In this document: one piece after another, positions 42,387 through 50,650 of the stretch
Numbering within the stretch: the stretch's first letter is position 1
Layout: each line of letters begins with the position of its first letter
From: Phytopseudomonas seleniipraecipitans
GTDB taxonomy: Bacteria; Pseudomonadota; Gammaproteobacteria; Pseudomonadales; Pseudomonadaceae
Length of the DNA stretch: 54,326 nucleotides
Direction of reading: 5' to 3'
NCBI RefSeq assembly: GCF_900102335.1
Contig: NZ_FNBM01000013.1
Span: 1-54,326, forward strand
Made by a program: the position numbers and the translations under genes
Notes under the pieces: generated by a model
What the model saw: only the letters and a program-made list of their open reading frames with translations
Database searches by the model: none
Told to the model about the DNA's origin: nothing

Positions 42387-42534
42387 GCTTGGGTGAAGGT
42401 TTCCTGCCGAGAGTCCGACTGCATCACTGAACGCCAGTGGAAAATGACGTGGGAACAGGAGTCAGCGCAAATCGCGATCATATACGCTGAAACCAGAACC
42501 GGCAAAGCCAGGGAGGTGTCCTCCCGCTGCTGTT

Positions 42535-42849
42535 TTAAAAACGAACTCGTCCGGTCAGGACGTCTTTGAATATCACCCAATCACCCATGAGTGAATACAG
42601 CGGATATTGAAAGGTGGCCGGCCGGTTGCGCTCGAATATGAAATGGCCCACCCAGGCGAATCCGTAGCCAATAACCGGCAACGCTAGCAGCCAGAGCCAT
42701 TGCTGGCTGACCAGCACATAACCGACCACGACCAGTATCAGCAGGCTGCCGGCATAGTGCAGGCGCCTGCAGGTCGGGTTGCTGTGTTCTTGCAGGTAGT
42801 AGGGGTAGAACTCGGCAAAGCTTTTGAAACGCTGCGGCTGAGTGCTCAT
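42535..42849 (-). CDS. DUF962 / Mpo1-like membrane protein
   Basis: A 104-residue membrane protein matching DUF962, the family of yeast Mpo1 (a 2-hydroxy-fatty-acid dioxygenase). Seen: FKSFAEFYPYYLQEHSNPTCRRLHYAGSLL with the conserved histidines, and WVGHFIFERNRPATFQYPLYSLMGDWVIF. Enzymatic activity in bacteria is not shown. The ATG at 42847-42849 has GGAAG seven bases upstream; a GTG two codons earlier has no room for one. Confidence 0.87.
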   Translation of the reverse strand: MSTQPQRFKSFAEFYPYYLQEHSNPTCRRLHYAGSLLILVVVGYVLVSQQWLWLLALPVIGYGFAWVGHFIFERNRPATFQYPLYSLMGDWVIFKDVLTGRVRF

Positions 42850-42951
42850 CGACACGCTTCCTGTTGTTGTTATGTCAGGCAGTCTAAGTCGCTTTCGAGT
42901 ACGCGTGGCGTCCGGTCGTCTCTCTCTGCAAGCCGCTTGGAGCCGCCGCCG

Positions 42952-44406
42952 TCAATGCCGCCAGAAAGCCGGCATCAGCAGCACCAGCACCGTGAGGATT
43001 TCCAGGCGACCCAGCAGCATGCCGAATGTCAGCAGCCATTTGGCTACATCCGGCAGGCTGCCGTACGTACCGGCCGGACCGATGATCGGACCCATGCCGG
43101 GGCCGACGCCAGCAACCGTGCTGGCAGCGCCGCTCAATGCCGTTATCCAGTCCAGGCCACACAGCGTAAGCCCCAGTGCCAGCACCGCGATGGTGATGGT
43201 AAAAAAGAATGAGAAGGTAAGAATCGAACGCACGATGTCTTCATCGAGGCGGTGGCCGTTGTAGTGCTGCTTGATCACCGCCCGTGGGTGCACCAGCTGC
43301 ATCAGGTTGGCCTTGAGCAGGATATAAGCGACTTGAAAACGGAAGATCTTCAGCCCGCCGGTGGTTGAGCCGGAGCAGCCACCGATGAAGCCCAGGTAGA
43401 AGAACAGCATGCCGGCGAAACCGCCCCACAGCGAGTAGTCGCCGAGTGCGAAGCCGGTGGTGGTCATGATCGACGTGCTGTTGAGGGCAACATGGCGCAG
43501 TGCATCGAGCCAGTGCAGGTCGGTAGTCAGCCAGTACCAGGTACCCAGAGCCAGCCAGGTGCCAATCAGAATTGCCAGAAAGCCGCGCACCTGGTGGTCT
43601 CGCAACACAGCGCCATAATTGCCGCGCAGGGTCGAGACGTAGAGCACGAAGGGCAGGCTGCCGAGGATCATCAACACCACGGCGACCCAGTGCACGGCGG
43701 GCTGTTTCCACTTGCCCATGGATAGATCAGAGGTGGAGAAACCGCCGGTCGAGATCGACGACATCGCATGGTTGATGGCATCGAACAGGCTCATGCCAGC
43801 CAGCCAGAAGCCCAGGCAGCCGAGCAGGCTGATGCCCAGGTAAGCCACCACCATGTACTTGGCGACCATGTGCGAACGCGGCATGACCTTGTCCGAGCGA
43901 TCCGAGGACTCGGTCTGGAACAGGCGCATGCCGCCGATGCGCAGCATAGGCAGAATTGCCACGGCCATGGCGATGAAGCCGATGCCGCCAAGCCAGTGCA
44001 GTAGCGAGCGCCAGATCAGGACGCCGGGAGACATGTTGTCCAGACCGGTCAGTACGGTGGCGCCCGTGGTGGTGATGCCTGACATGCTCTCGAAAAACGA
44101 GTCGGTGTAGCTCATGTGCTGGGTGAACATGAACGGCAGTGCCGAGAACATGCAGACCATCAGCCAGCTGGAAACCGTCAACAGGTACATGTCTCGCGGG
44201 CGCAGGTGAGTTTCCTTCGGGCGGCCGCGGGAGATCATCGACAGACCGATAAGGAACGTGGTCAGGCTTGCCCAGAGAAAGGGTGACAGTTCCGCTGAGC
44301 GATCGAAGGCCACTAGCGTGAACATCGGAACGGTCATGGCGATGGAGAGGGTGATCAGGAAAATGCCGTTGACGAAGGCAATGAATCTAAGGGTCGGCCA
44401 GTCCAT
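42952..44406 (-). CDS. trkH: Trk potassium-uptake system membrane subunit
   Basis: A 484-residue inner-membrane K+ channel subunit, gated by TrkA with ATP/NAD. Four pore-loop repeats are visible, each with a Thr-Gly filter: MSGITTTGATVLTGL, MSSISTGGFSTSD, NSTSIMTTTGFALGDY, and AASTVAGVGPGMG, which is shorter. FYLGFIGGCSGSTTGGLKIFR is TrkH-typical. Length is normal (483 in E. coli). trkA is not in the window. It is divergent from the YkgJ gene. Confidence 0.95.
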   Translation of the reverse strand: MDWPTLRFIAFVNGIFLITLSIAMTVPMFTLVAFDRSAELSPFLWASLTTFLIGLSMISRGRPKETHLRPRDMYLLTVSSWLMVCMFSALPFMFTQHMSYTDSFFESMSGITTTGATVLTGLDNMSPGVLIWRSLLHWLGGIGFIAMAVAILPMLRIGGMRLFQTESSDRSDKVMPRSHMVAKYMVVAYLGISLLGCLGFWLAGMSLFDAINHAMSSISTGGFSTSDLSMGKWKQPAVHWVAVVLMILGSLPFVLYVSTLRGNYGAVLRDHQVRGFLAILIGTWLALGTWYWLTTDLHWLDALRHVALNSTSIMTTTGFALGDYSLWGGFAGMLFFYLGFIGGCSGSTTGGLKIFRFQVAYILLKANLMQLVHPRAVIKQHYNGHRLDEDIVRSILTFSFFFTITIAVLALGLTLCGLDWITALSGAASTVAGVGPGMGPIIGPAGTYGSLPDVAKWLLTFGMLLGRLEILTVLVLLMPAFWRH

Positions 44407-44585
44407 CGGTTTTTTCCGCGAAAAAGTGGCGCCATTCTACCTTCGCCATGGATGCTGTAAACCTGAACCATGCCGGCTGCGATGCGGCGCGTTAAAAGGT
44501 GCCCGGCCCGCTTTACAACGTCAGCGCGGTGAATAATATATGCCCTCAGGTGCCGGCCCTTGCTTGCCGGTTTCTGAGTGAAATC

Positions 44586-44957
44586 ATGTCCAGCCATAAT
44601 CCTTGTCTTACGTGCGGCGCCTGCTGCGCGCATTTTCGTGTGTCCTTTTTCTGGGGCGAGTGCCAGTCGGCAGGCGGCAGCGTGCCGGATGATCAGGTGA
44701 TTCTGATTACGCCACATCGTGTCGCCATGCGCGGCACCGAGGCCAAGCCCTCGCGCTGCACGGCCTTGCTTGGCGATGTTGGTCAGGGTACGCGCTGTAC
44801 GTTGTATGAGCAGCGCTCCAGTACCTGCCGTGAGTTCGAGGCGTCATGGGTAAACGGGGAGCACCAACCTCAATGCGATGCCGCCCGCCACGCTCATGGC
44901 TTACCCCCTTTGTTGCCAACAATGGAGCCGGAACTGTCGCCTGATCGCGTTGCCTAG
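44586..44957 (+). CDS. YkgJ-family cysteine-cluster protein
   Basis: A 123-residue metal-binding protein: NPCLTCGACCAHFRVSFFWGE at the N terminus, C in SRCTALLG, then TRCTLYEQRSSTCREFE and a last cysteine before the end. YkgJ-type proteins bind zinc or an iron-sulfur cluster; the role is unknown. The ATG at 44586 is preferred because the longer frame's 29 residues are not family-like. It is divergent from trkH with 179 bases between. Confidence 0.88.
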   Translation: MSSHNPCLTCGACCAHFRVSFFWGECQSAGGSVPDDQVILITPHRVAMRGTEAKPSRCTALLGDVGQGTRCTLYEQRSSTCREFEASWVNGEHQPQCDAARHAHGLPPLLPTMEPELSPDRVA

Positions 44958-44998
44958 CGGCCTAAGCGCGGTGCGAGCAACACGGCCTCTGCTTTTTT

Positions 44999-45068
44999 GT
45001 AGCCTGGGTCGAACGCAGCGACACCGGGGGAATCCTCCAGGAGATCGCTACGCTCAACGCCAGGCTAC
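44999..45068. repeat. Dispersed GTAGCCTGG repeat, inverted pair
   Basis: GTAGCCTGGGTCGAACGCAG, then about 20 bases, then its near-complement ATCGCTACGCTCAACGCCAG followed by GCTAC, form an imperfect hairpin of about 24 base pairs. It has the same family core as the copies at 1338 and 28178. It lies between the YkgJ and nitroreductase genes. Confidence 0.6.
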
Positions 45069-45183
45069 GGACGGATGTGCGGTAAGGCTCGGTAGGCGCT
45101 GGCAGCCAGCGGATGTCAGGCGCGCTGCGCTGCTTCTGTCGCTTGGCTGGTAGAATCGCGGTTCTTTGTCTGGAGGTGAGCCG

Positions 45184-45750
45184 ATGGATGCTCTCGATGC
45201 GCTGATCAACCGTGTTTCCGCTCCTCGCTTGATCGAGCCCGCACCCACTGCCGAGCAGCGCGAACAGTTGTTTCGTGCTGCGCTGCGTGCACCGGATCAT
45301 GGCCAGCTGCGCCCGTGGCGTTTCCTCACCATCGAAGGTGACGGCCGTCATGCGTTGGGCGACTTGTTCGCCGAGGCGATAGCAGGCAAGTATTCCGAGG
45401 CGGACGAAGAGGCGTTGACCAAGGCGCGCAACATGCCGCTGCGCGCACCGCTATTGGTGGTGGTGATCGCCTGCGCACAGGAGCACCCGAAGGTGCCGGC
45501 GCAGGAGCAGGTTCTGGCAGCTGGCTGCGCGGCTCACGCGATCCTGCTTGCCGCTTATGCTCAAGGCATTGGCGGCGTGTGGCGCACCGGTGAGTTGTCC
45601 CATGATCCGATCGTGGATGCCGGTCTCGGTCTGGCGGACAACGAGCAGGTGATTGGCTATCTCTACCTGGGCACCCCGCAGCGTGAACTGCGTGTCGCGC
45701 CGCAAGCGGATATCGGCGCGTTCGTCAGCAGTTGGCCCCACAAGAACTAG
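45184..45750 (+). CDS. Nitroreductase-family protein (YdjA-like)
   Basis: A 188-residue FMN-dependent oxidoreductase of the small YdjA type. RAALRAPDHGQLRPWRFLTIEGDGR at the N terminus is the FMN-binding segment, and GIGGVWRTGELSHDPIV closes the active site. Substrates of YdjA-type proteins are not well defined. The ATG at 45184 follows GGAGG by eight bases. Downstream are about 205 bases without a gene before the convergent kinase gene. Confidence 0.9.
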   Translation: MDALDALINRVSAPRLIEPAPTAEQREQLFRAALRAPDHGQLRPWRFLTIEGDGRHALGDLFAEAIAGKYSEADEEALTKARNMPLRAPLLVVVIACAQEHPKVPAQEQVLAAGCAAHAILLAAYAQGIGGVWRTGELSHDPIVDAGLGLADNEQVIGYLYLGTPQRELRVAPQADIGAFVSSWPHKN

Positions 45751-45955
45751 CTGCTTGCTCACTGTCAGCCCGCGTTTCGGTGGATGCAGGCATCGCCTGA
45801 TGCTTGCCTGACGAGTCCAGCGCTGCAACGCCTTTGAGGCAATGCGGACGATGAGGGCGCCTTCGCAACGCCCAGCGGCCGCTAGCGCACGCGGAAACGT
45901 GTAATGCAGCGTCCGGTGCATGGCCGCTGCGCTGCCCCGGCTCAGGCAGTGGCGA

Positions 45956-47287
45956 TCAAGCCGGGTGCGCCGCGTCGTGAGGCAGGATGAGCTTGGCGCT
46001 GAAACCGCCGTCCGCGAGATTGTCCAGTTGCAGCCGGCCACCATGGCGCTCTGCGGCGCGCCGGGCGATGGCCAGGCCGAGGCCGTGACCGGCGGCGCTC
46101 TGACCCGGCGCGCGGAAGAACGGCTCGCCCAGTTGCGCAAGGTGCTGCTCGGCAACGCCGGGGCCGCGGTCGCGGACTTCCAGATACACCTCATCGCTAC
46201 GGCGCACGACATTCAGCTCTATGGGCTGCCCTGCGGGGGTGAAACGCAGCGCGTTGCGCAGCAGGTTGTCCAGCGCCCGCTCGAGCATATCCGGCCAGCC
46301 CTGCAGGTGCATGCCGGGTTGCAGGGTGATGTCGAGTTGCTGCTCGGGATGGCTGAGCTTCACGTCCTCGCGCAGTTTGCCGGCCAGTTGCGCCAGGTCG
46401 ATGGGCTGCGCCGAGCCAGGCTCGGCATCGAGGCGGGCGAGGGTGAGGATTTCGCTGATCAGGTCTTCCAAACGGTCGCATTCGCGAATCAGGCGTGGCC
46501 AGAGCTTTTCCCGTTCTGCAGGCTCGGCGCGTTCTGCCAGCGCCAAGGCAATGCGCAAGCGGGCAAGGGGCGAGCGCAATTCATGGGACACGTCGCGTAG
46601 AAGTTGGCGCTGGCTGCCGATAAGGTCTTGCAGGCGCGCACCCATGCGGTTGAAGTCGTTGGCCAGTACGCCAAGTTCATCACGACGGCTAGCCAGGCGC
46701 GCCAGGCTGTTTTGCTGATAGGTCGTTTGCCCGAGGTCGTGCACTGCGCCACGTAAACGATCCAGAGGGCGGGTGATGGAAAGCGTGAGCAGCAGGCTGA
46801 ACAGCGTCAACACTACAAGTGCAATGCCCAGTGCACTCAGTGGCCAGAGCAGGCTACCGCGGTGCCAGGCATCCAGTTCCGGGTGCGGAATGCGGTAGAT
46901 GAACAGATAGGTTTCGCCGCTTGTTGGGCTGGTGTAGTCGGTAGTAAGGCGTCGCCAGGGCAAGCGTCGTTCGCCCTCATTGCGTTCCTCGAAAGCGGCG
47001 GCGCGTGGTGGGAAAGTGCCACGAATCACCGGTTGGCCAGCTTCGGTCAGTACTTGGGTGTCGATACGAAAGCGCCGTTTGCGTTGTTCCAGCACATCCT
47101 GTGCTGCCCGCGCGCCGTCCGTCTCGTACGCCTGTACCCATTTCGCCGGCAGGTTTTCCAGGCCGGGGTGCTGGTTGAGAATCCAGGCGTCCTGATTCAG
47201 GGCACGCCCGAGCAGCATCGACAAGCCTGCCACCAGGGCGATGGCCAGCCAGAAGCTGCCAAATATTCGCCAGAACAATGAACGCAC
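45956..47287 (-). CDS. cpxA: Sensor histidine kinase, CpxA/CpxS-like
   Basis: A 443-residue sensor. First helix about 5-27 (RIFGSFWLAIALVAGLSMLLG), periplasmic domain to about 140, second helix about 147-170, HAMP (ITRPLDRLRGAVHDLGQ), then HisKA with LLRDVSHELRSPLARLR (phospho-acceptor His) and the ATPase domain (NLLRNALRFTPAG, VRDRGPGVAEQHLAQLGEPFFR, GHGLGLAIARRAAERHGG). It responds to envelope stress by homology to CpxA. The GTG at 47285-47287 has AAGGAG five bases upstream and gives VRSLFWRIFGSFW. Gene order regulator, Spy-like, kinase matches the Pseudomonas Cpx locus. Confidence 0.85.
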   Translation of the reverse strand: MRSLFWRIFGSFWLAIALVAGLSMLLGRALNQDAWILNQHPGLENLPAKWVQAYETDGARAAQDVLEQRKRRFRIDTQVLTEAGQPVIRGTFPPRAAAFEERNEGERRLPWRRLTTDYTSPTSGETYLFIYRIPHPELDAWHRGSLLWPLSALGIALVVLTLFSLLLTLSITRPLDRLRGAVHDLGQTTYQQNSLARLASRRDELGVLANDFNRMGARLQDLIGSQRQLLRDVSHELRSPLARLRIALALAERAEPAEREKLWPRLIRECDRLEDLISEILTLARLDAEPGSAQPIDLAQLAGKLREDVKLSHPEQQLDITLQPGMHLQGWPDMLERALDNLLRNALRFTPAGQPIELNVVRRSDEVYLEVRDRGPGVAEQHLAQLGEPFFRAPGQSAAGHGLGLAIARRAAERHGGRLQLDNLADGGFSAKLILPHDAAHPA

Positions 47288-47377
47288 ACAAACTCCTTGA
47301 ACGGCAGAAGCCTGCGCCACGTGAGTAGCGCAGGCCTTGATGGGGGCCGCCTGCTGTTCAGGCGGCAGGCTGTGTAA

Positions 47378-47785
47378 TCAGCCGGCTTTCTTGTGCTCGG
47401 CTTTCCAGGCTTCGAAGGCCTGGCGGTCGGCTTTGCGTTCTTTCATTTTGGCAGCCTGCTCATCGAAGGTCTTCTGCTGCTCGGGTGTCAGCAGGGCGCG
47501 GATGGCGGTCTGTTGTTTCTCACGCGATGCCTTGCGCTCGGTTTCCAGTGCCTGCTTGTCGGCTGCCGGCAGTTTATCCAGGTAGCGTTGGGTGAGTTCG
47601 CGATCGTTCTTGCGCTGCTCGCCCATCAGCTTGTGCACCTGGCGTTGCTGATCCTTGCTCAGGTCCAGCTGCTGAAAGAAGCGCGGGCCGTGATCACCGC
47701 CTGGACGATGGTCACCGCCGGGGGCTGCCATTGCCAGTGTCGGCAGGGTCATGGCGAGGAGCAGGGCGGTCATGGTCTTGCGCAT
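47378..47785 (-). CDS. Spy/CpxP-family periplasmic protein
   Basis: A 135-residue periplasmic protein with a signal peptide (MRKTMTALLLAMTLPTLAMA) and two LTxxQ-type motifs, LSKDQQRQVHKLM and LTPEQQKTFDEQ, in an all-helical, charged body. Spy/CpxP proteins are chaperones that bind misfolded proteins and, for CpxP, damp the sensor kinase. It lies between regulator and kinase genes and has its own probable CpxR box upstream (47868-47883). Confidence 0.9.
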   Translation of the reverse strand: MRKTMTALLLAMTLPTLAMAAPGGDHRPGGDHGPRFFQQLDLSKDQQRQVHKLMGEQRKNDRELTQRYLDKLPAADKQALETERKASREKQQTAIRALLTPEQQKTFDEQAAKMKERKADRQAFEAWKAEHKKAG

Positions 47786-47867
47786 GGTGTATCTCCTTGT
47801 CTCGAAACCGGCCAGTTGCCGGATGTGCCCAGATTAGGGATTCCAAGGTAAGGCGCGGTCAGCCAAG

Positions 47868-47883
47868 GTAAAGGCAGGGTAAA
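47868..47883. promoter_or_regulatory. CpxR box upstream of the Spy-like gene
   Basis: GTAAA-N6-GTAAA, matching the known CpxR consensus of two GTAAA halves 4-8 bases apart. A third GTAAA lies at 47899-47903. The box is about 83-98 bases upstream of the Spy-like start, on the opposite strand from the gene. A TAATCT (-10-like, minus strand) lies at 47831-47836. This supports autoregulation. Confidence 0.65.
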
Positions 47884-48030
47884 GAGATGCGGCGCTGTGT
47901 AAAGCGCTCAACAGTCTGCGGCGCGTCGGCCCTGCTGCGTTGAAGTCGGACCCCGAATGCTCATTTACCGCTAGCAAACTGCGCTTCTTCGCCTTGCCTG
48001 GCTCTAGCTTGCGAGACGTTGGATAGGCGC

Positions 48031-48714
48031 TCAGATAGCGTAGTAATAGCCGCGGCTGCGCAGGGCAATGATGCGCTGGCGGCCGTCCGCATGGGGGCCG
48101 ATTTTCTTGCGCAGGTTGCTGACGTGCATGTCCAGGCTGCGGTCGTACAGGGTGAGCTTGCGGCCCAGGGCCAGTTGCGCGAGCACCTGTTTGTCCACCG
48201 GCTCGCCGGGTTGCTTGAGCAGGGCTTCTAGGACGCGACTTTCGGAAAGCGTCAGAACGATCTCCTGGCCGTCTGCGCCAAGTGCCGCCACGCCGCGCGC
48301 CGGGCTGAAACGCAGGTCACCCAGCTCCAGCTGGCTCGAAGTTGCCGGCGGCAAGCTGCGGCGTAGCACGGCGCGCAGGCGGGCGGTCAGCTCACGGGGA
48401 TCACAGGGTTTGGCGAGGTAATCGTCCGCGCCCAGCTCCAGGCCGAGAATCCGGTCCAGCGGCTCGCCGCGAGCCGACAGCATCAGTACCGGCAATTCGG
48501 GGTGCTCGCTGCGCAGCTGCTTGAGCACCTCGAGACCGCTGCCATCTGGCAGCATCACATCCAGTACCACGGCGTCAGGGGCCGCTTGTGCCAACGCCTG
48601 GCGAGCGCTCTGCCCGTCGTGGCAGGCGGTGACCTGGAAGCCTTCCTGGGTCAGCCAACTGGCCAGCAGGTCACAGAGTTCGACGTCGTCGTCGATCAGC
48701 AGCAGATTGCTCAT
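48031..48714 (-). CDS. cpxR: Response regulator, CpxR-like (OmpR family)
   Basis: A 227-residue OmpR-family regulator. Receiver domain: LLLIDDDVELCDLL acidic pocket, phospho-acceptor Asp in VVLDVMLPDGSG, and the lysine in DDYLAKP. The C-terminal winged helix has LTLSESRVLEALLKQPGEPVDKQVLAQ and YDRSLDMHVSNLRKKIGP. The ATG at 48712-48714 is chosen; the frame upstream is not family-like. It is the first of three Cpx genes and follows the YciI gene by 22 bases. The box at 47868 fits CpxR. Confidence 0.88.
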   Translation of the reverse strand: MSNLLLIDDDVELCDLLASWLTQEGFQVTACHDGQSARQALAQAAPDAVVLDVMLPDGSGLEVLKQLRSEHPELPVLMLSARGEPLDRILGLELGADDYLAKPCDPRELTARLRAVLRRSLPPATSSQLELGDLRFSPARGVAALGADGQEIVLTLSESRVLEALLKQPGEPVDKQVLAQLALGRKLTLYDRSLDMHVSNLRKKIGPHADGRQRIIALRSRGYYYAI

Positions 48715-48736
48715 GGTAGGTGGTGACGATTCCCGA

Positions 48737-49036
48737 TCAAGGCAGTACGTGTTTGAACGGTTTGACCACGATCTCGGCATACACGCCAGCATCGCGGAAC
48801 GGATCGGCATTGGCCCAGGCCTTCGCGGCTTCCAGTGACTCGAATTCAGCGACGATCAGGCTGCCGCTGAAGCCGGCAGGGCCTGGATCGTTGCTGTCGA
48901 TGGCCGGGTTGGGGCCGGCGAGAATCAGTCGCCCTTCAGTTTTCAGTTTTTCCAGGCGCTCCAGGTGGGCCGGGCGGACAGAAAGACGACGTTCCAGGGA
49001 GTTTTCCACATCGGTGGCGATGATAGCGTAGAGCAT
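48737..49036 (-). CDS. YciI-family protein
   Basis: A 99-residue ferredoxin-like fold protein. MLYAIIATDVENSLERRLSVRPAHLERLEKLKTEGRLILAGPNPAIDS and FESLEAAKAWANADPFRDAGVYAEIVVKPFKHVL are typical of YciI, whose function is still unclear. The ATG at 49034-49036 is chosen over an upstream ATG that gives atypical residues. It is divergent from the PHP gene (107 bases) and could share a transcript with cpxR. Confidence 0.9.
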   Translation of the reverse strand: MLYAIIATDVENSLERRLSVRPAHLERLEKLKTEGRLILAGPNPAIDSNDPGPAGFSGSLIVAEFESLEAAKAWANADPFRDAGVYAEIVVKPFKHVLP

Positions 49037-49143
49037 GTCGATCCTTGGGTTCGCAAACATTGGGAGAGAAAGCAGTGCGTGCCAGCAAGAATCCGCCAGC
49101 CGGGGCATAATAACAAACATGAATTGTCGGGAAAGCGCCCCTT

Positions 49144-50007
49144 ATGCAGGTTGATCTTCACTGTCACAGCACCGCCTCGGACGGCGCCTTGCCGCCTGCC
49201 GAGGTAGTCGCGCGTGCCCATGGGCGAGGCGTGCAGATGCTGGCGCTGACCGATCACGACACCCTCGAAGGACTCGACGAAGCCAGCGCGGCGGCTGAGA
49301 GCCTGGGCGTGCGGCTGGTTAATGGCATCGAGCTGTCCTGCACGTGGGGCGGTGCGACCATCCATGTGCTCGGTTACGCCTTTGACCGTGATGCGCCAGC
49401 GCTGCTTCAGGCGATTGCCGACCTTCACCAGGGCCGCTGGCTGCGCGCCGAGGAGATTTCACTGCGCCTGGCACTCAAGGGCATGGAGGGGGCGCTCGAA
49501 GGCGCGCGCGCCATTCAGCTGGCTCAGGGCGAAAGCGGCAATGCCCCGGCGCGGCCCCATTTCGCCGAGTTTCTGGTGCGTGGCGGCTACGTCAAGGATC
49601 GCGCCGATGCGTTCCGCAAATGGCTGGGCTCCGGCAAGCTGGGCGACGTCAAGCAGCACTGGCCGACGTTAGATGAAACGCTTGAGACCCTGCGCCAGTC
49701 CAACGCATGGATCAGCCTGGCCCATCCTTGGCAGTACGATTTCACCCGCAGCAAGCGGCGCAAACTCGTCACGGCGTTCGCTGCAGCGGGTGGTCATGCC
49801 TTGGAAGTCGTCAATGGCATGCAGCCTGCGGAGCAGGTCGGTGGCCTGGCGATCCTGGCACGTGAATTCGGTCTGCTGGCCAGTGTCGGTAGCGATTTTC
49901 ACGCGCCTGGCGATTGGTCGGAACTGGGCATGCACCGGCCGTTGCCTGATGATCTGTCACCCATCTGGACGCGGTTCGCCTGCGCCCCGTCTGCCGATGC
50001 CGTTTGA
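49144..50007 (+). CDS. PHP-domain phosphoesterase (RNase AM/YciV-like)
   Basis: A 287-residue polymerase-and-histidinol-phosphatase-fold enzyme. Metal ligands are in DLHCHSTASDG, ALTDHDTLEG, GIELSC, SLAHPWQYD and VGSDFHAPGDW. E. coli YciV (RNase AM, rnm) is a 5'-3' exonuclease that trims rRNA ends and acts on 3',5'-nucleotide bisphosphates; this ortholog is likely to act so. It begins a plus-strand run with yciO (12 bases later), scpA, scpB and the DUF1289 gene. Confidence 0.9.
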   Translation: MQVDLHCHSTASDGALPPAEVVARAHGRGVQMLALTDHDTLEGLDEASAAAESLGVRLVNGIELSCTWGGATIHVLGYAFDRDAPALLQAIADLHQGRWLRAEEISLRLALKGMEGALEGARAIQLAQGESGNAPARPHFAEFLVRGGYVKDRADAFRKWLGSGKLGDVKQHWPTLDETLETLRQSNAWISLAHPWQYDFTRSKRRKLVTAFAAAGGHALEVVNGMQPAEQVGGLAILAREFGLLASVGSDFHAPGDWSELGMHRPLPDDLSPIWTRFACAPSADAV

Positions 50008-50019
50008 GAGCCTCTGACC

Positions 50020-50649
50020 ATGAGCCAGTTTTTTCAGATTCACCCGGAGAGTCCCCAGGCCCGCCTGATCAAACAGGCGGTGGAAATCATCCGCAACGGC
50101 GGTGTCGTGGTCTATCCCACAGACTCCTCCTACGCCGTCGGTTGCGTGATGGGCGCCAAGAGTGCGCTGGAGCGCATCCGTCGCCTGCGCCAGCTTGATG
50201 ACAAGCACAACTTCACCTTGGTGTGCCGCGACCTGTCGCAGCTGAGTACCTTCGCCAAAGTCGACACCGCAGCTTTTCGGCTGCTGAAGAACCACACGCC
50301 CGGCCCGTACACCTTCATCCTCAACGCTACGCGAGAAGTGCCGCGCATGCTGCTGCACCCCAAGCGTCGCACCATCGGTTTGCGCGTGCCCAATCATCCG
50401 ATCGCTTCGGCGCTGCTGGAGGAGCTGGGCGAGACGATGATGAGCGTCAGTCTGATCCTGCCGGGCGAGGATCTGCCGATGAGCGATCCCTACGAAATGC
50501 GCCAGATCCTCGAACACCAGGTGGATTTGATCATCGATGGTGGTTTCGGCGGGTTGGAAGCGTCCACGGTGATCAGCCTGCTCGATGACGAGCCCGAGGT
50601 GATCCGCGTCGGTTGTGGCGACCCGTCTCCGTTTGCCGAGCAGCGCTGA
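50020..50649 (+). CDS. yciO: YciO-family (Sua5/YrdC-like) protein
   Basis: A 209-residue protein of the Sua5/YciO/YrdC fold. MSQFFQIHPESPQARLIKQAVEIIRNGGVVVYPTDSSYAVGC and the KHNFTLVCRDLSQLS strand are YciO-like rather than TsaC-like. TsaC makes threonylcarbamoyl-AMP for t6A tRNA modification; YciO's own role is not settled. Twelve bases separate it from the PHP gene, and it is followed directly by scpA. Confidence 0.9.
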   Translation: MSQFFQIHPESPQARLIKQAVEIIRNGGVVVYPTDSSYAVGCVMGAKSALERIRRLRQLDDKHNFTLVCRDLSQLSTFAKVDTAAFRLLKNHTPGPYTFILNATREVPRMLLHPKRRTIGLRVPNHPIASALLEELGETMMSVSLILPGEDLPMSDPYEMRQILEHQVDLIIDGGFGGLEASTVISLLDDEPEVIRVGCGDPSPFAEQR

Positions 50650-50650
50650 G

